Shown here piece by piece: positions 1 through 11,405 of a DNA stretch of 64,000 bases. This DNA is from Costus lasius (Eukaryota > Streptophyta > Magnoliopsida > Zingiberales > Costaceae): assembly GCA_027563935.2 (NCBI GenBank), contig CM050454.1, forward strand, positions 51,612,596 to 51,676,595. Reading direction: 5' to 3'. The notes under the pieces are model-generated. The model ran no database searches and was not told where the DNA came from. It was given only the letters and a program-made list of their open reading frames with translations. Within the stretch, counting starts at the first letter, position 1, and the number at the start of each line of letters is the position of its first letter. The position numbers and the translations under genes were made by a program.

Positions 1-1030
1 TTTCTAAAACTTACATCTTGCGCGCATGATTAGATCTAAGGTGCCACTACATTAAATCCTTAGATGGGTTGATGGGGTTGAAAGCATCTTCTAGGTTAGA
101 TCCAACTAGTCTGATCAGACCATCTGACAGCCTAGATGGGTTGACCAGATAGCACCTGTGCGCAAGCATGAGGTGGCTATAGGTCGACTGCATCCAAGGC
201 GTGTAGCGAGGTCTGGTTGAGACAACTACTGAACACACATGAGTTAGGCCCGGGGTCACACCCGCTTGCCAAAACTCATGAGGGTGGTTCAGCCCTTGGC
301 GCATGCATGGTTGACCATCAGGTCAACTCGGGTCAGTTAGGACTCGGTGCATGCAGGGGCAAAGGATCTAACTAGATGGATGAGTGGATCCCTATCAATG
401 GACCATTGTAAGGTTGTAGGGCACATAAGGAAATTAAAATTGATGCCATGGGGTTTTTCAAAAATTTAATTTCTTGATTGGATCACATGATGATTTGATG
501 CCATGATGCTTGTCTATTTAGTCTTATGTGGGTTGCCCTATTGTGTGCTGTGCTGGGGCCTGCGTGCCTGGTAAATTATAAGTTAATTTTATTGTGATCT
601 GCGAATCACTTTTTCATTAATTTATTGTATAATTGACCTGCGAGTCAACCTTGTCTAGATAGATCAAATGTACTTTGATTAGACAAGAGTACAAATGCAC
701 ACATCCCAAAGGAGCATTCAGCTGGTGGCGCACCTGAGGTGCTCTTGGCGCTAGGGCCCTAGGTTGGACCAGATGAGTTGCCAAGGAGCTCAAGTGAAGA
801 CTTAAGTAAAATTAAGGTCTTACTAGGGTTCATGGGCTTTTACCACATAAGATCATGCTTTCTACTTATTGCTAATAATTAGAATTGCATGTTTAAGTTT
901 ATCTTCTACTATAGCCATAGGATATGCCTGATAGTAAGAAGATAAAAGACCGTTAAAATCCAACGCTAATATATCAAGCTCGATAAAGCCTTCTGACGCG
1001 AAACCTCACCTTTCTGATTATCGTTGGAGC

Positions 1031-1056
1031 CGTGTTGAACCCACTCAGTGGGCACG
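1031..1056 (+). other. Copia-1 leader hairpin A
   Basis: The outer arms CGTG and CACG enclose a one-sided TTGAA bulge, then the arms CCCAC and GTGGG with a TCA loop. The same fold is present on the minus strand at 44143-44168 (Copia-2) and 61234-61259 (Copia-3), where the bulge reads TTGTA. Confidence 0.6.
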
Positions 1057-1236
1057 TCCATCTATCTTCAGACGGTGCTGGATTTCACCTGCGTGTTACA
1101 GAGTAGGGATTTATCACTGCTCGTTGCTCAGCATAACACGTGGTGGTCCAGGGAGTAGGTCGGGTCAGCTTGACCATGTAGGCTACATATGTGGCGCATA
1201 TGGTAGCGCATAGAGGCAGCCATCTCTGGGATCAGA

Positions 1237-1268
1237 GACTGTGTTGTACCAACTCAGTTGGCACAGTC
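1237..1268 (+). other. Copia-1 leader hairpin B
   Basis: The outer arms GACTGTG and CACAGTC enclose a TTGTA bulge, then CCAAC and GTTGG with a TCA loop. It has the same architecture as hairpin A about 180 bases upstream, but with paired changes in the stem (C-G to A-T). It is present on the minus strand at 43931-43962 and 61022-61053. Confidence 0.6.
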
Positions 1269-1568
1269 TGCTGGATTGCCAAGATGAAGGGGAATCGCAC
1301 GGGTTGGCGATTGGCTGGGACAGCCTACCAGAAATTAGTGCTTGTCATCTCTGTGCATCTTATCTCGCCTGAGCGGGACGCGGAGACCAAGTATGAAATT
1401 TGGATCCCATCTCACTAAAAGAGTGATACTCTTTCGGACTGTTTACTGGATTTTTCAGTCAGACAAAATAGTGAGAAAAGAATCTTTCTTAAGTCCTGGA
1501 TTGATTCTAAACATTGATACTGACCTTGCTGTTCTTGCTTGTTGTAGATTCCTGCAGCAACGAACACC

Positions 1569-4500
1569 ATGAGCTTCAATGTGCGATCCCTACTGGAAAG
1601 GGAGAAGTTTGCTGGGCCGAACTTCTCTGACTGGTTCGGACACCTTAAGATCGTTCTTAAGGCAGAGAGGAAACTGTATGTCCTCGAGACGGCGATACCG
1701 CCGCAGCCCGCTCCGAACGCCGCAAGGGCGGTTCGGGATGCCTATGAAAAGCACGTCAATGATAGCATTGATGTCGCTTGCCTGATGCTAGCGTCTATGA
1801 CGCCACCGCTGCAGCGTCAGCATGAGGATATGTCGGCTATAGAAATTATAGCGAACCTCAAGATGTTGTATGCTGCACAGGCGAGGACAGAACGCTATAA
1901 TCTGACGAAGCTCTTCTTTCAGAGCAAACTGGCTGAGGGGAGCCCAGTGGGAGCTCACGTGCTCAAGATGATTGGGCACAAGGAGGCTCTGGAGAAACTG
2001 GGGCATACCATCAACCAGGAGCTTGCTGTAGATATTATTCTGCAGTCTCTTCCGCCTTCTTTCGATGCGTTCATCATTAACTTTAATATGAACAAAATCG
2101 ATTGTACGCCGGCAGAGCTGCTGAATATGCTCTTGACTACTGAGGAAACTCTGAAGGGTAAGCCTTCAACCTCTGTCTTGTTGGTTCCTTTTAGGAACAA
2201 GAAGAAGGGGAAGAAGGGCAAGGCCCCTGTCAAGAATTACAGCAAGGCCCTGAAACAGAAGGTGAAGCGGTCGAAGGATAACAGGTGTTTCCACTGTGGC
2301 CAGCTGGGTCACTGGAAAAAGGACTGTAAAGCGCTCCAAGGAGATAAGAGGGGAAGCATTGCTTCTGGCTCAGGTATATACGTGACGGAAGTCATGGTTT
2401 CATCTTCTTCTATATCATGGGTGTTGGACACTGCATGTGGAGTTCACATTTGTTCAAATGTGCAGGAACTCAAGAGAAGAAGGCAGGTGGGACAGCATGA
2501 GGTAGACCTACGCGTTGGAAACGGGGCACGGGTTGCTGCTGTTGCTGTAGGAGACTATTTCATCACTTTACCATCTGGCATTGTATTAGAATTGAACAAT
2601 TGTTATTTTGTACCCAGTATTACCAAGAATATTATCTCTATTCCTGCTCTTGTCTGGAAAGGATTTGCCTTTGAATGCAAGATTTAAAAGTGTGTTTTAA
2701 CTTATGATAATATTGTGTATGCAACTGGTTCAATTAACAATGGGTTATTCATGTTGGACATGGAATATTCTATACAAAACATTGATAATAAGAAAGCCAA
2801 GTATGCTGATGACAGCACCTTGCTATGGCATAGTCGTTTAGGCCATATAAACGAGAAGCGCATTAAGCGGTTGCATGATCATGGACTGCTGGGATCTTTC
2901 TCCTATGAGGAGATTGATACATGCAAAGCTTGTTTAATGGGTAAAATGACGAAGTCTCCTTTTCCTCACAAAGGTCAAAGGACTTCAGGTTTACTTGACC
3001 TGATACACAGTGATGTGTGTGGGCCTTTCAGTAAACATGCCAGAGGTGGCTATCAGTACTTCATTACCTTCACTGATGATTTCAGTAGGTATGGATATGT
3101 CTATTTAATGAGACATAAAAGTGAATCTTTTGACAAGTTCAAAGAGTTCAAAAATGAAGTACAAAATCAGTTAGGCCGAAATATCAAGGCACTTCGTTCT
3201 GATCGAGGTGGAGAATACCTGAGTCATACGTTTACTGACTATCTGAAGGAGTGTGGGATTATCTCACAGCTCACTCCGCCAGGAACACCGCAGTGGAATG
3301 GTGTGTCCGAGAGGAGAAATAGAACGTTACTTGATATGGTTCGTTCTATGATGAGTCAGGCTACTCTTCCATATTCCTTTTGGGGTTTTGCACTGGAAAC
3401 AGCTGCAAAGGTACTAAACCGAGTGCCATCCAAGGCAGTTTCAAAGACGCCATATGAGCTATGGTATGGGAAACAGCCTAGCTTGACATTTATCAGGATC
3501 TGGGGTTGCGAGGCTTATGTCAAAAAGCTCGCCTCTGGGAAACTGGAGAGCAGATCTGAGAAATGCACCTTTGTCGGTTACCCTAAGGAAACTAAGGGTT
3601 ATTATTTCTACGATCCCAAAGAGAACAAGATATTTGTTGCTCGGACGGCCATATTTCTTGAGAAGGAGTTTCTTCTGCAAGAGGCCAGTGGGAGAGAAAT
3701 AAAGCTGGATGAGATTCCAGAGGAAGGACAAAGTAGTCAGGCAGAGTTGGATGTGCCTGAGCCAGTAGATCAGGTTACTGAACAACCTGAGGCTCAGATA
3801 TCACGGGAACCGCGAAGATCGGGTAGGATCCGTCGACAGCCTGAGCGCTATGTCGGAGTCTACATCATTGATAATGATGAACCCCTAACTTATGCGGATG
3901 CGGTCAGTGGACCGGAGTCAGCTAGATGGCTTGAAGCTATGCGAGCCGAGATGGACTCCATGTCAGATAACCAAGTCTGGGATTTGGTTGATCCGCCTCC
4001 GGGAGTAATCCCTATAGGCTGTAAATGGATCTTCAAGAAGAAGATTGACATGGATGGTAACGTGGTTACCTATAAAGGCAGGCTAGTTGCGAAAGGTTTC
4101 AAACAAATCTACGGGATAGATTATGATGAAACTTTCTCACCTGTAGCCATGTTTAAGTCTATTCGGATTCTTTTCGCGATAGCTGCATATTACGATTATG
4201 AGATCTGGCAGATGGATGTGAAGACAGCTTTCCTTAATGGAAATCTGGATGAGGATGTGTATATGACACAACCAGAAGGTTTCACTAATCCATCAGATCG
4301 TCATAAAATATGCAAGTTAAAGAAGTCCATTTATGGACTTAAACAAGCATCTAGGAGCTGGAATATTCGTTTTGATGAATCAATCTCTGAGTTTGGTTTC
4401 ATCAAGAACGAGGATGACCCGTGTGTATATAAGAGGTTCAGTGGGAGCGTGATTACATTCCTAATCCTCTACGTCGATGATATCTTGATCATTGGAAATG

Positions 4501-5453
4501 ATATTCCTGAACTGCATGCTGTTAAGGCATGGTTAGGAAAATGTTTCCAGATGAAAGATTTAGGAGAAGCAGCCTATGTATTAGGTGTGAAGATCTACAG
4601 GGATAGATCTAAGAGGCTTCTCGGGCTGTGCCAGAGTACTTACATCGATAAGGTCCTGGAGAGATTCCATTTAGAGAATTCTAAACGTGGATATCTTCCA
4701 GTCAGACATGGTCTGAATCTTTCGAAGAGTCAGTGTCCACAAACACAGACTGAGAAAGATGAAATGGACAATACGCCTTATGCTTCGGCTATTGGGTCCA
4801 TTATGTATGCGATGTTGTGTACTCGCCCAGACGTCGCTTACGGGTTAAGCGTGACCAGTCGATTCCAAAGTAATCCAGGTTTGGCGCACTGGATTGCAGT
4901 CAAGAACATTTTAAAATATCTGCGGAGGACCAAAGATATGTTCTTGATATATGGTGGTCAGGAAGAACTCAGTATAGAGGGATATACTGACGCTTCGTTC
5001 CAGTCGGACCAGGATGATTTCCGATCGCAATCAGGCTATGTTTTTAGCTTGAATGGTGGAGCAGTGGTGTGGAAGAGTTTCAAACAGTCAACTGTTGCTG
5101 ATTCCACAACAGAAGCCGAGTATGTTGCAGCCTCGGAAGCATCCAAGGAGGCAGTGTGGATTCGTAAGTTCGTGAGAGAACTTGGTGTCGTTCCTTCGAG
5201 TGCTGATCCTTTGGTTATCTTCTGTGATAACACTGGAGCCATCGCACAAGCAAAGGAACCGCGGTCGCACCAGAAGTCCAAGCACATACAGAGACGGTTT
5301 CACTTGATCCGGGAGATCATTGATCGAGGCGAGATCAAAATATGCAAGGTTCATACAGATGACAATCTGGCAGACCCACTTACCAAGCCTCTGGCGCAGC
5401 AGAAGCATGAGAAGCACTGTAATAATATGGGTTTGAGATTTCTCAACCATTAG
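1569..5453 (+). pseudogene. gag-pol: Copia-1 gag-pol polyprotein with one in-frame stop
   Basis: This is one continuous frame of 1295 codons broken only by TAA at 2685-2687, where Copia-3 has a serine codon (TCA), a single-base nonsense change. The order is: gag of the UBN2 type (about residues 1-210), CCHC knuckle (about 240-253), aspartic protease with DTACG, integrase with an HHCC finger and a D,D35E triad, RT with YVDD, and RNase H ending in LNH. The stop falls between protease and integrase. If read without suppression, gag and protease would be made but no integrase or RT. The start was chosen because it matches the other two copies (M-S/N-F-N-V-R-S). Confidence 0.93.
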
Positions 5454-5461
5454 ATTAAGTG

Positions 5462-5473
5462 CAAGTGGGAGAT
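5462..5473 (+). other. Copia-1 polypurine tract
   Basis: The purine-rich stretch CAAGTGGGAGAT lies directly before the LTR start TGTTGGGG. It primes plus-strand DNA synthesis in this element class. It sits 9 bases after the polyprotein stop codon and is conserved in Copia-2, -3 and -4. Confidence 0.8.
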
Positions 5474-7162
5474 TGTTGGGGTATGCCCTTAAGGCTAATG
5501 TTTGAGGCCTTGGGATTGTATTAGTATCATGTAATAAACTCTTAAGTTTATAAAGGCATGGTTATTATTCAGGTTGTTACCATGTCTGCTGTAATAAGTG
5601 TACTTCTGAATAATGTCTCAAAGCTGTTCAGCTAGGCTGACAGGCTATATGTCCTTAGTCGAGATATCTTGGTGAACATGAGACAGCCTTGATATGATTG
5701 AGACTAATATGAGTGCTAATCTTATAGGATGCTTCGAGCATGGAATAAGATGTAGACTCATGGGTACATTGGATGTACTGGACAGACCCTACTGGGATAT
5801 TCCATTGCTTGTCACAATGTGAATAATCCTTGTAAGCAGCAAGTGGCACATGTCCTTTGACTTGAGATCACTTGTGTTTCTAAATGATGATTGTCATTGT
5901 CTTGAGGTAGTTCAATATCATTTGAAACATAATGATTATAGACTATCTTGGATGGTGAGCTTGAATCAGGTTAGGACACTAGTGATAGACATAGGATTGC
6001 CGTCTCCTTGTTTAAGGAGTGTGATGTTCTAAAGGGCCCCCTTATGAGATGATTGAGATAGTGTATGGCCATACCCAGATGACTATGTGCATCTGATCTA
6101 ATCATGCTCATCGTATTGGAGTTACAGGCTTGACATGCTTGTCCAATAAGAACATCCAGTGGTAAAGGACATATGTATGCCTTGTGAATTGAGTCACACT
6201 TGTGCTATGGTTTGGGAGTAGTCTTGGAAGACTCTTTCCTTTATATCGGGAGACAGTGATGTGTTGCTAGATACCCCTCACTGATCGTGATAACGTAAGT
6301 TATCGTTACCGACATTTAGAGGAAACCCTCAGGGTCGCACAATTTGGTGATATGGCTTACTTAAGTCAGATCGTATGGACTGGATTCTTTGAGTTCAGAT
6401 TAAAGGGATTTAATCTCTGATTGTAAGTGAGATCTGGTCTGATCATGTTTGATTGATTAGGGCTTGAGATCGGTAAGCTTCGATCGAGAGAGGTGATGCT
6501 AGATCGGAGAGATCAGGGGCATCAGGAGATGAACGGTTAGATCATAAACCTTGGGGTTCGATTTGGTCTAGACCAAGTGGCTTGAGCTATTTCGGTTTGG
6601 TTTGATGAACCAAAGCCGATTTGACATTTTGGATTGAACCGGTTCACAAATATGAACGCTTGGTTCAATGCCAAAATGCGTTTTGGGTTGGCTTGAACGC
6701 ATGGCTTGATTGACTTCCATTTATGGAAAGTCATCAAGGGCCGGTTTTGCTTCAATGCCAAAACGCTTATGCGTTGAGCTCCTCACTTCAACGCCTTGAT
6801 TCCTTTCGAGGTGTGGTTGACGAAGGTGTGGAGTAGACATCCAAGAGAAGCTCTCGGCCGAACGGATTCATCTCATCAAACCCTTTCCATTCGACAAGAT
6901 AAGGCTTGGGTGTCTTGCTAGCACAAGAGATCTCAAGGAAGTGAGCATCTTCATCTTGTGTGTGGACTTGTGGAGGAGACCTAATTTGATCTCTTCTTCC
7001 AAGCCGAATTCCAAGCCTATGGCGTTGGTATGATTTCTCATAACTTAAGTTGATCATATAGTTTCATATGCGATTTTGAAACCCTATTTTCCGCCATGCA
7101 TGCTAGATGCGCATGATTAGGGTTTTTCCCCCCCCCCCCCCTTTATGTTAGGGGTTCCTTCA
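5474..7162 (+). repeat. Copia-1 3' LTR (1689 bp)
   Basis: It begins TGTTGGGGTATG and ends GGTTCCTTCA (TG...CA). The first 900 bp align with the other Copia LTRs; the last 600 bp are more variable. A run of 14 C lies at 7128-7141. A TATA-like TTTATAAAGG at 5548-5557 is kept in the other copies and may mark the promoter (inference). Confidence 0.88.
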
Positions 7163-8145
7163 CTTCTTTGGTTTACTTATTAATGATGATCTCAAACTTG
7201 TGTAGGGAAGGATGACCTTCTTGCCTCCTACTGCTACGGATACTCATTTTCTGATTACTATTGTTATTTCAATTTGGTTGTATCAACATATTTTGCTGAT
7301 TTTCTACACTCACTATTCAATATGGTTGTATGAGATATAAGATAATTGATACTATGAATTGATGCTAACCCTATAAATTCGGTATGTCATTTGAACTATT
7401 CATGTGTGTGGTTTGTTTACTTGAGAAAATATTGCTGTCATCATGCCAAAATTTTCTTGAATTGAAATTAGGATTAGACCTATTATGATGAATTTATTTC
7501 TTTAATGCATATCTACCTATTGAAGATTTTTCATTGATTGATAAATGGTGTTTTGGATGAACATATTATCTAATGAATTTGATTTTAGAGGCAAGCTATT
7601 TCTTTGAATAAAATCAACATATGAGTGTAATTTGTGAATAGATATTGATAGGCTAATCCGGTTCAGTTTTTTTTGCTATTTACTGTTGTTGGGAAAATAA
7701 AGGTTCCGTGATCCAAATAAAGTGAGGACTCCCCTACTTGGAATTGTGAAAAATAGACAGTGGTACCGAAGGACATGGGTTGAAGTAATAAACAGAAAAA
7801 GTATGTATCTATGTGGGTACATGCCAAAAAAAAATGAGTGGAAAAAGATCATGGAGACCCTAATCCTATAAACAAAAGTTGATAGTTGTAAACTGAAAAT
7901 TGGATGAACGCTTGAGATTGATGTTCTGCTTATTATACGATTTGTGAAGTTTTATTTGACTAAGTAGTGGAACTCGAGAATTAAATCAAAAGGTGACATG
8001 TTTGTTTGAAATATCATGAAACAATTGATGCAACTTTTCTTGGGAGATTGTGTTTTAGAAATTTATTTGTCATGAGAAAGTTTTATCCTTTGATCAATTT
8101 CTTGATTATTGCTTGAGGACAAGCAAGGTTTGAGCCCTATGTGTT
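7163..8145 (+). mobile_element. Element B, 3' internal noncoding part
   Basis: There is no coding frame. Blocks match the 3' internal regions of C (16380-16870), I (29588-30200, reverse) and J (36087-36640, reverse). A degenerate copy of the CACTGT...ACAGTG hairpin block lies near 7733-7770, and the hairpin-like TTGCTTG-AGGA-CAAGCAA at 8109-8126 stands just before the LTR. The remainder of B lies left of Copia-1 and outside the window. Confidence 0.78.
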
Positions 8146-8394
8146 TGATGACTCTAAATTTCATCGTGTTTTTCATGCTTATTTAGTAGTCTTTTGAATC
8201 ATAATTTCATCCCATTGCTTTATTTTATACCCTTGTAGCCAAAACTTCGGAATCTTCACCATCTTTGGTTTTTGATCAATTTCAGGCAAAAAGGCGTATT
8301 TTTCACTAGTTTTCAAGCAATTCAAATGCATGAACGAGTTCCAACCATGAAGAGGAGTCTCCCATCAAATTTCAAGTCAAAAGGATACTCCTAG

Positions 8395-8790
8395 CAAATA
8401 TACGGCACTGCCGTGCAAATATACACGGTACCATATTTCAGCGCTTCAACCAGATGAAAATATGGCACTACTGTATTTTCCCCTGAAACTCTCACGGTAC
8501 CGTATTTTGAGCTAATCCCGAACAGAAGACTTAAGCGAGAATACGACACTACCGTGTAGAAACGCACGGTACCATGCTTTTCAGCCATCCAGAACAGAGA
8601 GTTTTCAGCGGAAATACGGCACTACCGTATTTCACCCCGGATTTTATCACGGTACCCGTATTTTTCCTCAATTCTGACCAGATAACTTTTGACACAAATA
8701 TGGCACTACCGTGGGGGAATACATGGTGCCGTGTTTGTTACCCAGATTTCACATAAGAAAATACGGCACTGCCATATTTCTCGCATGGTA
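8395..8790 (+). repeat. Palindrome array in the B LTR
   Basis: There are about six degenerate units of 60-85 bp. Each pairs a near-palindrome of the type ACGGCACTACCGT with CACGGTACCGT, separated by spacer that often contains GACCAGA or GAACAGA. Positions of the GGCACT core include 8404, 8463, 8618, 8701 and 8765. Confidence 0.75.
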
Positions 8791-9687
8791 CCGTAATTCT
8801 AAACCGAGGTTTTCGAGTTTATCACGGCAGAATTGGAAACTCGATTTCTGGAGATTTAGTAGTCCAAATTTAGAATAAAAAGAGGTGGCGGACTCGTCTT
8901 TAAAAGGAGAAGACACGTGAAGCAATATATACAATTTTTTATCACGATTTGGGGAGAATTTGGGAGAATCGTCACCGCGCTAGGGTTCACCGCCGTTCGC
9001 TGCACAGATCATCTCCAGCCACGATTTTTGAAAGGAAGCTTGGCTTGGGGAAGAAGAAGATGCCACAGAAGTTTCAGAATAAGAGGAGACCAATCGAGGG
9101 AGAAATCATCAAAAGTTTGGTCGCGACACTGTTCATCGCGATTTCTGAAGCAAATTTCGGGCTGCAATTCACTTGCAGCCCTGTTTTGTAACTCTTACTC
9201 CCTCTTTACTCTCTTTGATCATTCAAAAAACCATGTGTCTTTGTGAATCTTCCTCCATGCTAGCTTAATTTTTTTTTGAAACGTGGGGGTGTAATTCTCT
9301 TGATACTTCAATGACTATATAACTTTTCTTTCATCAATTTGTTCTTTGCTATGGTTATTTTGCTCAAGCGATTAATGCCTTTAATTGTTTTTAGTATCAT
9401 GCATCATCATGTCTTAGAGTTCTATGCTATGGACTGAGAAGATGGTATCATAGAACTTGGAACCCTAGAATTTAGGATTAGATCCCTTCGCAAGAGATTG
9501 GTTGTGTTTCTAACCTTAGATTTTAGTAGCGTAATTCTTGTTGATGTTTTGTACTAGAAATTATTATTCCTTCAGACATGATAACATGCTAGAGATAGAT
9601 GTTGAATTGTTCGAAACCCTTGAGTAAAACCTGCGGAACTAAGGTGCTAGAGTGCTTAGCTTCGCTTGAGATCTTGGTACTGAGATG

Positions 9688-9807
9688 GAATGCACGAGAG
9701 TGATTCTTAATCTCCTTGACCAAAGTTCATTTATATCTAGCATAGAACTGATCTTGCATGAGAGTGGGGATAATTCTATGCAAGTTGATTGCGCGAGAGC
9801 GAGTTAA
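9688..9807 (+). other. GAGA-tetraloop hairpin array in the B LTR
   Basis: Three bulged hairpins are visible. At 9688-9706 the arms are GAAT and ATTC around bulged G and CAC[GAGA]GTG. At 9741-9780 the outer arms are CATAGAA and TTCTATG around CAT[GAGA]GTG. At 9784-9807 the core is CGC[GAGA]GCG. They match the position and architecture of the GAAA hairpins of C, E, I and J. Confidence 0.7.
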
Positions 9808-10041
9808 TTTCCATATTTAAGCGAACTGCTTCTTAACCATAACGAGAGTAGATTGATGAATGAACCCCCGGTCCCGCTTTTCTCATTCAGATTTTCCTCT
9901 ACATCGTTCGATTGCTATTTTCACAATTTTTGACCTACTTAGCTAGTGAGAACTAAATTAACCAGTACTTAACATCGAAGTCCCAGTGGTTCGATATCTT
10001 AATTATTACTTCGAGTATCCGTGCACTTGCGGATCACAACA

Positions 10042-10711
10042 TATACGCCAACAAGCAGGCTTCTATGGCTGCAAGGAGTGGGCAACACTCCTAGTTGCGC
10101 CACTTGATGAGGAGGAAGGAGGGTTGTGCCAAGGAGAGGGAAAGCCTCGACCACTTCCACAAATCCTTCAAACACCTTGTTGCCTTCTTCCTAAAACTTG
10201 TGCCAACTCCAAGGAAGATGAAGGTGGCGGCTTGCAAGAGGAGGCGGCTAGGGTTCTTGATAGGAGGGGGCAGTGAGGGTTTCTAATCCACATGCCAAGG
10301 GCTTGATTGAATGTCTATAGCATGCGCCTATTCCCCTCTTTATATAGAGATTTGAGGCAGGTCCTATCACTTAAGTTACAAATATAAATATTCGTAAGAA
10401 TCCCTTAAGTTATGTTGGGCCCCATAACTTAAGTTATGAATATAAATAATATGAATATTTACTTAAGTTGTTCATGGCCCCCATGACTTAAGTTGTGAAT
10501 AATTATGAATATAAATGTTCATAATTGTGCGTAACCTGTGGGCCCCCTATAGTCACTTTTAATTAAGTCGTTAAATCCTCCGAACAAACTAGAGCTCAAA
10601 TACGACTTTTGACCCATCGACTAGACCCTATCTATCGAGGTCACCTGAAGGTCAACCATGGTCACCCAAAGATCAACCAAGGACAAAACGCAACTAATCT
10701 CCATATGATCT
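10042..10711. other. Unclassified spacer between B and D
   Basis: No coding frame or domain is recognised. The first half is GC-rich; the second is AT-rich with the palindrome ACTTAAGT or CTTAAGTT recurring five times (about 10370-10500), separated by ATGAATATAAAT-like sequence and GGGCCCC. It may be a decayed LTR of another family or host intergenic DNA; I cannot decide. Confidence 0.4.
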
Positions 10712-10722
10712 TGATGTGTTTC
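10712..10722 (-). repeat. Terminal 11 bp of LTR D, cut off by element C
   Basis: TGATGTGTTTC continues at 18855 with GCAAGTGCATGG once C and one GTTTC copy are removed. The joined end matches the minus-strand LTR end of I and J (TGATAGGCTTCCGCAAGTGC). Confidence 0.75.
10718..10722 (+). other. Target duplication of C, left copy (GTTTC)
   Basis: It matches GTTTC at 18850-18854 exactly and fixes the outer ends of C. Therefore the LTR includes the PBS-like block up to 12700 and 18849. Confidence 0.85.
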
Positions 10723-10979
10723 TGATGACACCAAAATATGTAGTATATTTTGTATCATTTTGGATACCTTTTCATGCTAAATTGAGGATCTTTTTACTTG
10801 TTTTTATGCTGAATCCATTAAATATTGTAAAGTCTACTTCTATTTTGGTTTTTCATATTTTTCAGGCAAAAAGGCACTATTTTAGGCGTTTTCAAGCAAA
10901 AATCAAATACATGGAAGAGTAATCATCATCAAGAAGAAGTCACCCAAGATTTTTCATGCAAATTGAGGCAAAGAACCCA

Positions 10980-11405
10980 AAATACGGTAGTCCCGTAAAG
11001 GATTTTACGGTACCGTATTTTACACGGCTACCGTATTATCGAGATCACAGTCGTATTTTGGTGATTTACCGAACAGAAGGCTTTTGCAAAATTACGGCAC
11101 CACCGTAAGAACTTACACGGCCGTATTTTGGGGCGCTTTCAGAATAGAGACCTTTGCTGAAATTACAGCACTGCCGTAAACCAGTTTACGGGCTGTATTT
11201 TCCAGACGTCTTTAGAACAGAAAGTTGCCCTAAAATTACGGCACTGCCGTAAACCAGTTTACGGGCCATATTTTCCAAACGAATTCGACCAGAGATTTCA
11301 GCCGATTTTACGGCACTACCGTAAACCAAATTACGCTGCCGTATTGTTCCAGCAATTTCAGAACAGAATAATCGATGGATTTTATGACAGTGTCGTAAGA
11401 TATTA
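10980..11405 (+). repeat. Palindrome array in the C 5' LTR
   Basis: Units of about 70 bp pair TTACGGCACTGCCGTAA with TTACGGGCCGTATTTT-like palindromes, separated by spacer with CAGAACAGA. Cores are near 10984, 11093, 11164, 11236, 11310 and 11390. Confidence 0.8.

Larger units (their letters stand above)
1..1568 (+). other. Copia-1 5' leader (partial), with two paired hairpins
   Basis: This is untranslated sequence between PBS and gag, homologous to the Copia-2 and Copia-3 leaders in opposite orientation. The short frames inside it are not conserved as proteins. Two similar inverted repeats, at 1031-1056 and 1237-1268, share a TCA loop and a five-base one-sided bulge. They recur in the other two copies. 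A leader this long is compatible with BARE-type elements. A dimerisation or packaging role is inference. Confidence 0.75.
1..7162 (+). mobile_element. Copia-1: Ty1/Copia (Angela/BARE-like) element, 5' LTR outside the window
   Basis: The order is leader, gag-pol, polypurine tract, 3' LTR. The left edge of the window falls in the leader about 300 bp inside the element, judged by alignment to Copia-2 and Copia-3, whose leaders are about 1.8-1.9 kb. The domain order protease, integrase, RT, RNase H is that of Ty1/Copia. The gag resembles the Angela/BARE lineage (inference from memory of that family). It lies in the 3' internal part of element B. Its expected target duplication is CTTCT (7163-7167), and the matching copy should lie left of the unseen 5' LTR. 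Confidence 0.93.
8146..10041 (+). repeat. Element B 3' LTR (about 1896 bp)
   Basis: It starts TGATGACTC after the conserved pre-LTR block and ends GATCACAACA. It shares family landmarks: the palindrome array (8395-8790), a TC-rich middle, tetraloop hairpins (9688-9807) and the end CGTGCACTTGCGG. It is the most divergent of the full LTRs: the hairpin loops read GAGA instead of GAAA. It has no 80-bp U5 extension, unlike C and I. Confidence 0.82.

Noticed and set aside
1191..1418. 75-codon frame in the Copia leader (also near 43781 and 60872) as a leader protein
   Set aside because: It overlaps the conserved hairpin B, has no domain, and is best explained by sequence identity of young copies.
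7128..7141. Run of 14 C as a functional element
   Set aside because: Homopolymer in a variable part of one LTR only; slippage or a sequencing error is the simplest view.
10980..11405. Regularly spaced palindromes as a CRISPR array
   Set aside because: Spacers are themselves similar and drift with the repeats, unit length varies, and the arrays sit inside LTRs of plant elements.
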